DNA from: Circinella umbellata
Lineage: Eukaryota; Mucoromycota; Mucoromycetes; Mucorales; Lichtheimiaceae
DNA length: 64,000 nucleotides
Assembly: GCA_025093555.1 (NCBI GenBank)
Contig: JAIWNF010000025.1
Location: 186,001 to 250,000, forward strand
Direction: 5' to 3'
Both the position numbers and the translations under genes were made by a program. Below, one piece after another: positions 23,825 through 35,629 of the stretch; positions within the stretch are counted from its first letter, which is position 1; every line of letters starts with the position of its first letter. The notes beneath the pieces were generated by a model. It searched no databases and was not told the origin of the DNA. It worked only from the letters and a program-made list of their open reading frames with translations.

Positions 23825-24839
23825 TTATGAGGTGTTGAAAAACTTGATACCCATGTTATCATCATCCGAAGATCCTTTAAATAATTGTGCTACACCACGC
23901 TTTACAAGAATATTAAGTGCTTTGAGAAGTATGAATTGATCCAATTCATAAAATGCTAAATAGTTTCATTTTTCGAATGTTAATAAAAATTCAAACTTGA
24001 AATAAAACCCACTTTTAGTCATAACCCTATTCATCATCGACTTACGTTGCCCTTCTGCTAAATCACCATGTGCGATTTCATATACAGTCAAAATATTATT
24101 GTTGTTCATACCCGTTTCGTTTACCTGTTTTGCATTGGTGTTAGATAAACACCCATTATATAATAATTATTTTTTTTTCATTTCATACACATAGCTATAT
24201 TCTACTTACCCATCCCAAGATTAAATTTGCCCAATCTTCTGGTTTACGCCAATAAATAATTGCTTGAGATTTGGATCCTTTCTTTCCATCTACCCATTCT
24301 GCATCACCTGCATAAATATGATAAAACATATAACAATCAATCATTTATCCAATGATAAATATATTATTATCATTTTTATTACCTTTTTGAACCATTTCAT
24401 CCACTATTTCTTGCAATGTTTCAATCGACAATCGGCCTATATATACGTACAAAACTATCCATGTTAATTCCTTATGCTTTGGGAGTTATCTGTTCCTATT
24501 CCTATCTCTCAAACTCTTTCAAAGTATCCTAATGAATTACGTTTAAGTTTTGAATTTTCGAATAGTTCAGATACACCAGGTGCTGTTACTTCGTTTAAAT
24601 CAATACGAAAAATATTATAATGTCGACAATAACCCAAGATTAAGTCTTTCCATTGAGAAAGTTGACTTTCCCAAGTTGAATCGGTTGGTTGCCGACTTTG
24701 TTATGTATAATGTGAATGTTATTAGTCTACAGTTTCTCTTAAAGCTTTAAAAGGTGAACATGGTGCTGATGGCTTACGTGTAAAAAGGTGGAAAGTTATG
24801 AATAGAAGGAAACTTGAAATCAGATTGCGTTGTAGTCAT
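23825..24839 (-). CDS. VPS25: ESCRT-II subunit Vps25
   Basis: Six exons on the minus strand: 24778..24839, 24541..24695, 24383..24436, 24210..24307, 24046..24124 and 23825..23955; 192 residues, the usual length for Vps25. The N-terminal motif FPSIHNFPPFYTRQP, which contains the PPF(Y/F)T element used to bind Vps22/Vps36, is followed by a first winged-helix domain (WKDLILGYCRHYNIFRIDLN) and a second (LSIETLQEIVDEMVQKG, IIYWRKPEDWANLILGW, VNETGMNNNILTVYEIAHG). The C-terminal helix ILLKALNILVKRGVAQLFKG is the conserved end. Vps25 occupies two arms of the Y-shaped ESCRT-II complex on endosomes and recruits Vps20 for multivesicular-body sorting. Every open frame in this region is short because exons are 54-155 nt, so this gene is easily missed. 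Confidence 0.93.
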
Positions 24840-25453
24840 TAGTTTGTATTTAAAAAGAAACAGAAGAAAGTAAGGCTGTATGCGCGGGAAATAAGCCTGA
24901 AATTTTAACAATCTAATCTCAATGCTAATTTCTTTTATGTGACCTATATCTCCACTCATATAACTATGTAGCATACTTCTGATGATTACAAGGTATCAAA
25001 TAGCTTTATTTTATCATCGTATTGTTATCCTAACCCACAGTTCCTTATATCTTAAGCCGAATAGAGTTTTACCATTATACATTTCCAATATAAACTTTCC
25101 ATACCTCTTGCTCATAAACCTTGTGCATCCCTTTCTAAAATAGCATGTTCTCTCAATCAACTATCAACATTATAATTTATGTCTTTTGACTTGTAAAAAA
25201 GATAGTCGATATATATACTTTTTTTTATGTTTCTATTGATTCGAAGAAAGGGTGAAGGAGGGAAAGGATAGACAAAAACATACATATGACTTTTATAGTA
25301 ATATATAACAATTAAACTTAGTTTTTGGAAGGCTTCTTGGCTAGAAAAATTATATAAAAAAAGAGAGTATAAATATATTAGCCATCACGACCTTTGCTAC
25401 TTTGTGCACCAAGCACATTATCCAAACAATAACTTTATACTATAAAATTAAGA
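24840..25453. other. Intergenic between VPS25 and the uS12m gene
   Basis: Contains the presumed VPS25 promoter, with a GC-rich GCGCGGGAAAT motif at about 24879-24889, and the 3' UTR of the uS12m gene. A stretch at about 25380-25430 could be read as an alternative last exon of the ribosomal protein gene, but that is not needed. Confidence 0.45.
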
Positions 25454-25972
25454 TTACTTACTGCCATACTTGGAGCGACTAGTTGTACGAGTAGCAACAC
25501 CTTGTAAATCCATAGCACCACGAACCAAATGGTATCGAACACCAGGCAAATCGGGAACACGACCACCACGTACCAAAACAACAGAATGTTCCTGCAAGTT
25601 GTGACCTTCACCAGGAATGTATGCAATCACAGTTTTACCGTTGGTCAACTTTACACGTGCGACTTTACGTTGAGCAGAGTTAGGCTTTTTGGGTTTTGTT
25701 GTATAAACCTTGTTACAAACACCTTTTCGTTGATAGCAGTTATCCAATGCAGGTGATTTACTAACATTTTTTTTTGATTTACGACATTTTTTAATGACTT
25801 GATTCAAAGTAGCCATGCCAGCACTTTGTTGTGTAAGCCATGGTCGTGCTACAAAGCTAGTAGTAGTAGTGTTTAAGAATGCATGGAGGGGTTGTTTTTG
25901 TTGCTGTAATTGTGGGCGAATAGCAGTTGTTAATAATCGACTCGTGTTGAATAAGGATCGTACGGCTTGCAT
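25454..25972 (-). CDS. MRPS12: Mitochondrial ribosomal protein uS12m
   Basis: Single exon, 172 residues. The first 50 or so residues ([20 protein letters not shown]...) are basic and free of acidic residues, typical of a mitochondrial targeting peptide. The rest is a full bacterial-type S12: [20 protein letters not shown], then [20 protein letters not shown], the [20 protein letters not shown] loop and [15 protein letters not shown]. It sits at the decoding centre of the small mitoribosomal subunit; the KPKKPNSA and [10 protein letters not shown] loops are the streptomycin/fidelity sites. The frame ends RSKYGSK, slightly short of the usual RSKYG(T/A)KKPK tail. A GTAAGT lies exactly at the end, so a small downstream exon is possible but unproven. 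Divergent from the MFS gene that follows. Confidence 0.95.
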   Translation of the reverse strand: MQAVRSLFNTSRLLTTAIRPQLQQQKQPLHAFLNTTTTSFVARPWLTQQSAGMATLNQVIKKCRKSKKNVSKSPALDNCYQRKGVCNKVYTTKPKKPNSAQRKVARVKLTNGKTVIAYIPGEGHNLQEHSVVLVRGGRVPDLPGVRYHLVRGAMDLQGVATRTTSRSKYGSK

Positions 25973-26719
25973 GTTTTTTATTTTTATCGTTGTTGATTTA
26001 ATGTCAAATAATAATAATAAAAAAAAAATAAAGAACCCCCAGGCTGAAGCCTCTCGTCCACTCCGCTGAAAAAAAAAGAGCGGGACTTCCTTATCCATTT
26101 TCCTCCATTGCTAACTTGAGCCATAGCAACCGTATATTTTAGGAAGTGTATAAAGGGTGTTGCTAGTATATTAAATAGCTCTACCAAGCAACATGACAAT
26201 CAATGCTTCAAACGCTATATACCAAGTTTTCTTTATGTTCTATCACCATTAGTTACTCGCTTGATATATTGCGCTGATATTTACGATAAAATAAACTTCT
26301 TTTAATATTTGATTTTGTGATTAACTGGCTTTATATCACAATTTGATATTCAGGAGAATATCTACATGCACAAAAATATATATAGTTTTACATGGTCTTT
26401 CATCGGCGTATTATAGAATACAGTACGTATACTGTGATTGTAATTTTTTTATATATATAAACGAAAACTTATCAATATGTAAAAGTTTTTTGTTGTTTTC
26501 TTTTTTTCTTATTCTTTGTAAAAATTTGACGTTTTCTGTTTACGTTAATAAATTTATGATAATACAGTAAATCAGAACAAATCAATTAACTGTTTTATAA
26601 AGAAAAAAGATAATCAAGTTGGTACGTAAGAAGCAATAAATACAACAGAACTACTCCCTTACTTAATACTTCTTTTTTTTCTCTTGAAAAAAACTGGAAA
26701 CAAAAACAAAAGACAAAAA
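25973..26719. promoter_or_regulatory. Divergent intergenic region, uS12m / MCT-like gene
   Basis: 747 bp between two divergent starts. AT-rich, with A/T runs; no specific operator was recognised. Confidence 0.4.
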
Positions 26720-29102
26720 ATGAGGAAAATATCTAATCATGATTATTATCAAGACATACCAAGGTCAACGGTTAATATGAATATCAATACGATAACAAGA
26801 GAAATTGACAATAGAGACCACGTAGAAGTCGAGCAAAAAAACAAAATCATTGCTAGTGATAGTCTAAAAGTGCAAGAAGGAATGGTAAGGTTTTTATAAA
26901 TAGATAAAAGGAGATCTTTCATCACATGTCTAAGTAAATTAAAACAACTTGTGAAAAGATTCATAATATTGAAAGAGACGAAATGGACAGATTTCGAGAA
27001 CAAAATCATGATGAAGACTTCAATGATGATATGGAAGTAATAGAACCTATCGTTGATAAGGGATACGCTTGGTTTGTAGATGCAGGTGCAACTGCTGCGT
27101 TCATTTTTACTGGGTTCCCAGTAATATGGTATTATTGAAAAGAAAAGAGAATAAATTACATATATAAAAGGAGAAATGGGTATTATAAAGCATGTCGATA
27201 GCTAAATATAATAATTAATTCATATGTAGGGGTGAGAGTTTTTTTATCAATTAAAAAAATCACTATTAAAGTATTTAGTGATTATATATACAACAGAACA
27301 TACGTACAAAAGTTTTAATTAAGTTCATTATTCAAATTCAGGTGTCATCCAAGATATATACCTTAAATCCGAGATATTTGTTTCTTCGAGCTCTGTGAAT
27401 ATAACAACACAATTAACTTTTGTTGGAACCATTTATCAAGGCTTGCTAAATGTAGGTGTGATATTTTGTAATTTGTATTACGAGCGACTGGGAGCCCGAA
27501 AACTGTCTATTATTGGAGCATTTCTAACTTTTGCAGGATTTACATTGACAGGAGTAGCAACTTCGGTAAAGTATTACTTGGTCCTTGTGTAGTGTGCATA
27601 TGTGTTAAAAGTGTGCTCTATAACTAAAAATAATAGCCATAAATTATTTAATATAATAGATATGGCACATTTATTTATCATTAAGTATTGCTGCCAGCCT
27701 GGGAGCAGCAATATTATATGGGGTAAACTTGACTTTTTACATCATAAACTTTAACGAGAAACTATTTGAGAAGAAAGAAAAAATAAAACACATACGTAAA
27801 ACAATTGCTTAAAAAAACACAGGTTTCAATACGTATTATCCCCCAATGGTTCATCGCGAAAAGAGCAACAGCTTTTGGAATACCAGCAAGTTCGGGTGCT
27901 TTTGCTGGATTAGTTTTTCCGTTGATCATTACAAAAGTAAATGATACCCTTGGTCATCACTGGTATATATAAATTGTTATGTATATTTTTAAATCCATTT
28001 ATTTAAAGTCTACTCTATATTATACCACTATGCTATTTTCTTTTTAGCATATTTTATATTTTAGGGTTTATATCATTAACAACTAGTGCTGTTGCTGTGA
28101 CATTCCTTAATGATTATCCTAGCGAGCAAAAAAAGAAAAAAATAAAACAATATGTAAAATCAAAAAACTTTAACTGGGATATCTTGAGACAGATGGATGT
28201 TGTTTTATGGATGGTAAATGGGCCTTTTGCTTTAAGTGGTCGATTAATTGTATTTATTTTTTTACCATGTAAGTGCTTTTTTTTAAAAAAAAAAGAAAAA
28301 AGAAAAGAAAGACGTTCACAAAAATAAGAAAGCATTTCTATTTGCATGAACAGCCGTAATTGATACTATGACTTTTCTTTTCTCAAAAAAAAAAAAGCTT
28401 ATGGAACACATATTGGTTTATCAGGAACCCAAGTCGCAGCTGTTACTTCAATTGCATCAGGAGCACAATTTTTTGGAAGAATTTGTCTTGGGTTAGTTTT
28501 AGAGAATACAAAATTTTTGGCATTGTCAAGCATATTATTAATGTATATTTTATTATAGACTAGCCGCTGATTGGATCGGATATATGAATATGTATATCGG
28601 AAGCATGACTGTGGCAACCATATCCATTCTTGTAGTGTGGATTTTAGCAAATGATTTTGCAAGTCTTATTGGATTTTCTGTGATATTTGGTTTTTTTTCG
28701 GGAGTGTATGTCTTAGTTAGTAAGTATTCCTTTTTTTTTACTTATTTTAATGAGAGAAAAGAAAAACGTATATGTGTATGTAATAAATACGTATCAATGA
28801 ACTATGCAAATAGTGATTGACTTGTTGAGTTAGATCCACCAATTGCTGCCACCATAGCCGGAATGGATAAATACCCCTCCGCCATAAATTTTATAATGAT
28901 CATGAACCTCTTGGTGATCATTATTCCCGCTATAATAAGCATTGCTGGAAACGATATTGACAACGACAATAATAGTATAATTGGGGATAGCGATCCATTT
29001 ATCTCATACAAAATTACTAGTGGAACGCTTCATGGTATATGTGTTGTACTGACAATGATTATCAAACTACGTAGAAACTCAAAACTGTATGCAAAAATAT
29101 AA
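26720..29102 (+). CDS. MFS transporter, monocarboxylate-porter (MCT)-like
   Basis: Ten exons: 26720..26884, 26959..27128, 27230..27231, 27342..27565, 27660..27722, 27823..27962, 28048..28268, 28398..28491, 28559..28719 and 28834..29102; 502 residues. The first membrane segment opens with DKGYAWFVDAGATAAFIFTG, matching the D/E-G-x-x-(G/A)-W signature of MCT proteins. Later segments (LTFVGTIYQGLLNVGVIFCN, ASLGAAILYG, QVAAVTSIASGAQFFGRICL) follow the family's 12-helix pattern, with a charged central loop (PSEQKKKKIKQYVKSKNF). Such fungal proteins move monocarboxylates or related solutes across the plasma membrane; the substrate here is unknown. A 2-nt exon (GG) is required to join TM1 (...FPVIW) to GVIQDIYL in frame; without it the gene would be frameshifted. 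The acceptor of exon 2 is the least certain junction. Confidence 0.8.
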
Positions 29103-29593
29103 TACCATGTCCTAAAGCTATTACGTACACAAATGATACGTAGTCAAATGGATTTCTTTGTTAATTAGCATATATTAATAACATAATATAATAATAAAAG
29201 ATTACATACATATACTGATATATATAATATTAGTACAGATAAGATAAATGAATTATAACTACCTACGTACGTACTGTATATGTCATAAAAAAACCACGAG
29301 AAGGTACAAATATTTACTTCATTAGTAGGCTTTTTTTTGGTTATCAAATATCTTCCTTCCCATATAAACGTTAGATAATTTGTATATGATACGAAGCAAA
29401 TACCAAAATCAAAATAGTGTGTACGTGCTACTTACTTGGGTAAAAGCGACACAATGAGATTTTTACTTTGGCTATATACGATTGATAATCATATATAGGA
29501 ATGATAGAACATCTTTTTGTACGTAACGAAATATGATGGTTAAGTTACCTATGTTCAATTGTAAAAGAAAAATTACGAAATAGGAGAGAACCT
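29103..29593. other. Intergenic, AT-rich
   Basis: 3' region of the MCT-like gene with many TATA-type runs and one TACGTACGTA word at 29264-29273. No gene seen. Confidence 0.5.
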
Positions 29594-29817
29594 GACACAA
29601 CCAAAGCATCAACAGTAATAAAACTAACCGTCAAATTAGATATTGCGCCAACAATGAAATTGAAACTTCTCTCGTGTTATGATCTGCTTTATGGATTTTA
29701 TTTGACCACGTAAGTAATAATTGAGACGAGATTACCCATACAAGATGCATATGCACTAAAAAACACCAAAGATGCTAGATTATCACTGCGACCCAGAATT
29801 GTACAGTTGCAATATGA
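29594..29817 (-). pseudogene. Relic of a third Dal5-type permease
   Basis: On the minus strand, frames can be patched (with shifts) into pieces such as AFHIATVQFW-like and SNKIHKADHNTREVSI, which line up with FHIASVQLWIG and LNEFYEADHNARSFGI of the intact permease at 35.6-37.7 kb. The order and spacing of the two blocks are the same. Stops and frameshifts show it is dead and only about a quarter of the gene is recognisable. It lies in the same orientation as, and next to, the two intact paralogues. Confidence 0.6.
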
Positions 29818-30896
29818 AATCGTCTATCCCCATTTCAATCGCTGAAATGCCCATTAATCAAGTAATAGCCATGTGAATTGTAAATTATATTTGCTGTTAT
29901 CATTTGTCCTTGTTTAGCAGGATCAGAAGTATCGAGTTGACCATAATACTTATCAATATTAGCAAGTAAATGCATTTCAGTACGTAGTCCATCGCTACCT
30001 TTATGCTTATCTGTGATGGTAGTAACTACCATGTTGGTGATAATGAAATATTTTAATTTCTTTCATACCAATTATGAAAGATATACGGAAACAAGAAAAT
30101 AAAGTAATAAAAAGTATAAAAATTCACATTGATATTATCGTCATATTCCGAACTACTGTATCTACATTTTTTTGCTGGTATTATAGACCTTAAGATCGAT
30201 TTCTGTATCATATATGTAAGATACGTGTAGTCTCTTCTATTCATATTCCAGAACCCGAGTATCATACATGTTTGCAAAACGAAGGTAATCAACGTTAGTC
30301 AGGTGAATATTGACAATACTGGCTAGGATTATCACAGTACTTATCTACGTACTGCTTATATGTAATGTACTTGTTTCGAAGCTTAATGATAGCAAAAACA
30401 AACAAACAATGAGGGCGGCAATATATAAAGTGATGTCTCAGCCACAAAAATAACGCTATTTGTATATCTAATGTAGCACATTATTATCAGGTATTCATGA
30501 TTCATTGTTGTTTCTATTATGATTTCCAATCAAGTATTATTGCCAGACCAGATTCTAATTCCTGTTACCTACTTTCAAGATCTTGTCCATGTGACATGTT
30601 TAAAAATCGAAGATATGAAACCTGTTATAAACCACATTACCGCCACCTGCATAAACAAAATAAACAAAATAAAATACATATTGTTGATCTTGTAATGAGT
30701 TGAAATAATATGGGTATTAAATCTATAATAATGATCGGCAATTTATTTACAAGTTTAAGTACGTTCTTTGTTTTATGCATGAATGAATGGAAGGGGCTAT
30801 AACTTTGATAGTAGAGTAATTATTATATTTATCTATTATAGTATTATGAATGAATAAGTATGCGAGGATTACACCGCGACAATTATAATCCTTGTT
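29818..30896. other. Intergenic, no gene seen
   Basis: Downstream flank of the first Dal5-type permease. Short open frames on both strands lack family resemblance. No structured repeat was recognised. Confidence 0.5.
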
Positions 30897-33283
30897 TTAG
30901 ATTAACATGGGAGTTTCTTCAGTAGGTACTATTTCCTCTTCTTCCCTTGGAATATCACCTTTTTCGCCAGAAGTCGATTTTGGAACCATAAAATTGATAC
31001 GAAGTAAGGACCAAATTAGGACTGTTATGATGACAGATATAAATGCCGCAATCATACCTCCCAATTTTCCAAGCCCTAATTACACATAATGAATTTATTG
31101 AATAAGTACTCACTATATTTTTTTCGTTGAACGTAGATATTATCCAATAGCTATGCAATGAAATAAATTAAAAAATGTAAACAATAAAAAAAGCCTTACA
31201 AAAGTCAGGTGAATCAGTAACGACCCACATTTTTATACCTACAAAACTCGGTGCCAAATTACTGATAACATTGATAAAAGCGATTGCAACAGCTCTTGTG
31301 TTTTGATCTGATTTATAAATTTCGTTCGCCCATGCTAAACATAGCGATGGTAATGAACTAGCAATTGCAATTGCATAGGTTCCAACAAATACAATAAAAA
31401 GTATAATAATCGGATCACTTCGATACGAGACTCTTGCGGTATAACTTAAAAGTAATAAATACCATAAGCCAACCCAAATTTGTAACCCTGCAATATGAAA
31501 AGCTCTGTCCTTTTTACGATCCGATGACCATCCGATAGCAACGGCAGTTATGGCTGCGAATATAAAAAGAGGTGTTTGCATGTAATTTGAAAATGATACC
31601 GGGAAACCCGTATCACGTAAAATGATGGCGAAATTGAGTTGCAAGTATGTGCAAAAAATAAGACATGAAGAGTTGATTACCAAGAGCCAAGAATATGGTG
31701 TTCCTAATACATTGACCACTCTAATAATAGTATGATAAAGACAGCGTATATGGTATTATGAATAATTAATATAATTAATTATACTGTAAACCACGAAAAA
31801 CAATACAAGAAAGCAATACGATACTATTGTTTGGATTATTGCCCAATGAAAATAAAGTTTTATACACATACGTTTTCCAGCTATATGCATTTGTAAAGGA
31901 AACTTGTTTGATACCTTGACGCTGAATTCGTAGGATAGCATGCTCACGTTCTTTTCGTGTGAGCCAATAAGTGGTGCTGTCATCTGGAAAGTTTGGTAGC
32001 AGGCTAAATCCAATGATACCTAAAATGACAGCGATCAAACCTTCAATAATAAATAGCCATTTCCAACCAGGCAAGCCTGCATAACCATGCAGGTTGTCAT
32101 AAATTACACCTGCGACGAGTCCGCCAGCCGCAGCAGAAATTTCATTTCCTGTCGAAAAAAAAGCAATTCTTTTTCCTAATTCATCTAAAAAGCCATTGTC
32201 GATGAAAAATTAAGAAAAGTATTAATTGGCTTGAAAAAAAAAATGTACGTAGCTCATTCCGAGTATTTCTAAAATAATTATACCTTTTGTATACCAACTA
32301 CCAAATAAGAAAATCATTCCTGGATAAAATGGCTTGTTGAATAGATATTATGTTATTATTTTTTCATCGGTTGAGAGTTTCGTAAAAATAAAGCTGAATG
32401 AACAAATAATTGTGTATACTACCTACCGCTTCTGCAAGTCCGAGACAAAATCGAAGTAACCATAATCCTTTAAAATCTTGAACGATTGCCATAAAACATA
32501 CTACAGACCCCCATAATATAACAAAAGATGGTAGAACTAATCGTGGTGGAAGTTTGGTTATAATTATATTGCCAGGTATTTGTAATCTATTACCAAAAAA
32601 GGATGAAAAATAACGATAAAAAAACAAAGAATAAAAAATTATTAGTTTAAATTGGAGTTATTATTATGATGATGACGATGGTTGTCATTGTTATTATTGA
32701 CAGATGCACATGCACATGAGTCTAATAAATAAACAATAAAATAAATTAATACCAACATAATATAGCCAATGAAGAACATGGTTAGTGACCAATTATAGAT
32801 AGACGAATTAAGATCTAAATCTTCGTCCATACCCATCGTAAAAGCATTCTCTGAAAAATTATTGAGGAATAAATTGTATAATGAGTTTTTGTAAAAAAAA
32901 AAAAAAAAAAAAAGAACGTGGTTGTACCGTAATATAACAAGAACAATGATGATGACGTTCATAACTTTTTTTTGAAAAGAAAAAGTTAAAACCTTACGTA
33001 GATTATTTCGATCTAATTTTTTAGCGAAACATGCAAAAAATGCCCACGTCAACATTCTTATATCAAGTTTCCGAACCAGTTGTTTTTCTATTATAGGATC
33101 AAAGATGTCATTTATAGGTTTTATACGTTCGTTCTCTATGGTGCCATATGAAGTGATATTGTTCTCCGATAATGTCACTGTGTATTCTTCCGACAACAAT
33201 GATGATGATGATAATGAAGTAGGCTGTTTCCTTTTCTTTATAGTAGAACTACTGCTACCACCAACGTCAGTAGAACTACTCAT
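30897..33283 (-). CDS. MFS permease, Dal5/allantoate-permease (ACS) type, copy 1
   Basis: Seven minus-strand exons: 32998..33283, 32757..32850, 32423..32586, 32284..32319, 31872..32184, 31200..31720 and 30897..31075; 530 residues. A polar Ser-rich N-terminal tail is followed by a standard 12-helix MFS fold: the short ACS-type start KLDIRMLTWAFFACFAKKLD, the loop around RNNL(Q)NAFTMGM, TM2 (IYNWSLTMFFIGYI), LWLLRFCLGLAEAVGMIFLF after TM4, and WKWLFIIEGLIAVILGIIGF at TM6, then a long central loop and the C-terminal half beginning NVLGTPYSWLLVINSSCLIF. Members carry anionic organic compounds such as allantoate, ureidosuccinate, vitamins or dipeptides; substrate not predictable. The exon after TM2 uses a GTTGGT donor. 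Paralogue of the gene at 35630-37652, with which it shares all but one intron position. Confidence 0.88.
32185..32283 (-). other. Copy-specific intron in permease copy 1
   Basis: This intron splits a Lys/Asp codon after GSWYTK in copy 1 (GTATAATT donor, TTTTTAG acceptor). Copy 2 reads straight through GSWYTKVELGTR. All other introns of the two genes are at identical places and phases. Confidence 0.7.
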
Positions 33284-35629
33284 TGGAAAAAGGGAATTAA
33301 ATCCAGCAATATTAAAAAAAAAGTCGGAGGTGGTGTGTGTACTACAGGTAGAAAAGAAGAAAAAAGAAATAAAGAAAGAAGAGAGGAACAAACACAACAA
33401 AAATAAAAAGTTGAAAGAGAGCTCACTGTATTAGATTTTCAGGGGGTCAGCATTTAAATCTTGTGATCAGGGTTTACTATAGTGTGTATAAAAAGTATAT
33501 TATCACTTCCAAAACACATACACAAAGGAGAAGTGTTGTTTTTTCATCCGATCATTATCATTATCACTATCATTATCATAATCACCATCATCATTCATTA
33601 TGCTCATTATATTACTATGAAATGATGAAAGATGAAACCATCAATAAATTAAACAGAATAACTTATTGTATTTTTCAATTAATAATCGCTCTTCTATAAA
33701 TATAAATCTTTAGTCTAGAATTATATAAGTAAGCATGTGTAATACCACGCTAAAATAATAGTGGGTGCTGGTCTTTCGTTTAAATGACTCAACCAGGTGA
33801 CTTTATTGTTATTTTGAGGCAGCATGTGCCACGTCTTATTTTTTTTTCTAAACTTAGATATACTAACGTACACACATGTATGCGTGTGACATATTCTTTA
33901 TTCGTGTGTAATACGTATTTAACTTTTTGTCATCTTTACCTTTTTGATGATGTATTAATATTTCACTCAAAGAAAGCACTGAGTTTCCTGTTGTATTAAA
34001 ATAAAGCTGCAGCTGTTGCTGTAAAACATCGGCGATTTTTTTTTAAATAGTTTAATTGAGCTGACCCACTCCAGGTAACTCTTTCGTGTTGCCATCAAAG
34101 AAAAAAGTAAATATTTGTTAATAAATTTGCCTGTCTGGTTTTTTTTTAAAGGAAAAATAAGCGTTTTTCTTACGGTTGTATATTTTGCAATAGATCAATA
34201 AACAATAATGGAGCTTGATGACTGGCACATTTCTGTTCGTGACAAAAAGATTTTTTCAACAACAATATTCGAAAAATAATAATGATAATTATAATCAACA
34301 ATTCAGCATTACAACAACGCATAAGGAATACAAATACGAAGAACTACAGCTAGTAGTCGCGTAGCATTTTAAGTTAGTTCTGTTACAAATACTATGGGAA
34401 TCAACTCGCGCTATCAATATACTTGGGTTAGGTACTTTCGACCTCATGAGGATCAACAATGTCATTAACATCTTTAAAAATAAATAAATAGAAAGTGAAC
34501 TTCTGTATCAACTACTGATTTTTTTCTTTTCTAACGCTCCAGTTCTATACCTAGTACACATTTGGTAGATGTAATCCTTCATATTGGTTGCTATGGCTAC
34601 CATTTTCCAGCACCTTGAGAATCAGTCGTTAGGCCATTTTTTTTACATAATATTATTTAGATCTATCAAAATTGATATTCATTTATACAATATAGGGTAA
34701 CACTCGGATGCGTATAAAAGGTTGATATATATTATAAGGCAGACAATTAGTAGTACTGGTAACAGCAGCCTCATCTCATTGGGATTGAACGAAAAATAAT
34801 GGCTAGGTAATTTTGATTTTACCAAATGCAGACACTTGGCGAGGAATCCATAACACATTCTCTGGATGGAACATCGGAACGAAACACTCGGATTAACTTT
34901 TTTTTATATGATGAATTTAAATTTTATTTGAAACGTGATAAACAATCAGTATATTCGACAAGCCATGGCACCCAAAACTGATATTCATTACAAAAACGTA
35001 CCGGATAAGAAAGAAAATCAAAAGAAGACATGGAATATGGGTGACACAAAAGCACAATGTGTTAACATGACAGTACAGTACGATTAGACAATGGTTCATT
35101 ATTGACGGGTAGCAGATCATATGTTGGTATGTATGATACGATTTGGAATTACACACACCGCATGTCGATGACCTAAAATACTTACAGGCTCGACACGAGA
35201 TCATTGGCTACGTGCCCTTTCTCAAGGAATAAAGTAAGCACCAAATGATTCTAAAAACATTTTATTCATGGATTTGTCAGTACTTTTATATACTTGATAC
35301 TGTTTTTCAACGTGATATATATGTACACCTTCTGGCTAATCAACATGTTACACATCGGTATATACATACGTATATATTCTTTTCACCGATATACCCACTG
35401 ATTTTAAGCGACTTCACCAGCATCATATTCAATGGATTGGCTTCTATGGTTTGGAATAGTAAGAACGATAAACATTTTTTTTAAAAAAACTTAACTTTTT
35501 ATTATCAGATAAGCTCAAGATTAACACATACGATACAAATATCAAGAAACGGAATCCAGAAAAGAAAGTAAAGCTACAAAACTACTAAAAAAAGCGAAAG
35601 TTTGCACGTGTGTCTAAATGAATATGGCG
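33284..35629. other. Intergenic between the two permeases
   Basis: About 2.3 kb without a recognisable gene. The first 200 bases are the promoter of copy 1. Short open frames, for example near 34920-35200 and 35245-35484, show no family resemblance. Contains short repeated CATTATCA units near 33552-33600. Confidence 0.5.
33434..33446. promoter_or_regulatory. GATTTTCAGGGGG motif upstream of permease copy 1
   Basis: Lies 151 bp before the ATG. A near-identical GATTTCAGGGGC lies 139 bp before the ATG of copy 2 (37791-37801). AGGGG is also the core of the yeast stress-response element; the shared site suggests common regulation, but this is inference. Confidence 0.4.

Noticed and set aside
25380..25440. 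Possible extra last exon of the uS12m gene
   Set aside because: A GTAAGT coincides with the stop region, but the simple frame already ends with the RSKYG motif; the alternative tail is not uS12-like.
29835..30032. 65-codon minus-strand frame next to the permease relic
   Set aside because: It does not align to any part of the permease family and has no other support.
33552..33600. CATTATCA/CACCATCA repeats as a possible CRISPR-like array
   Set aside because: Short, irregular simple sequence in a eukaryotic genome; no spacer structure.
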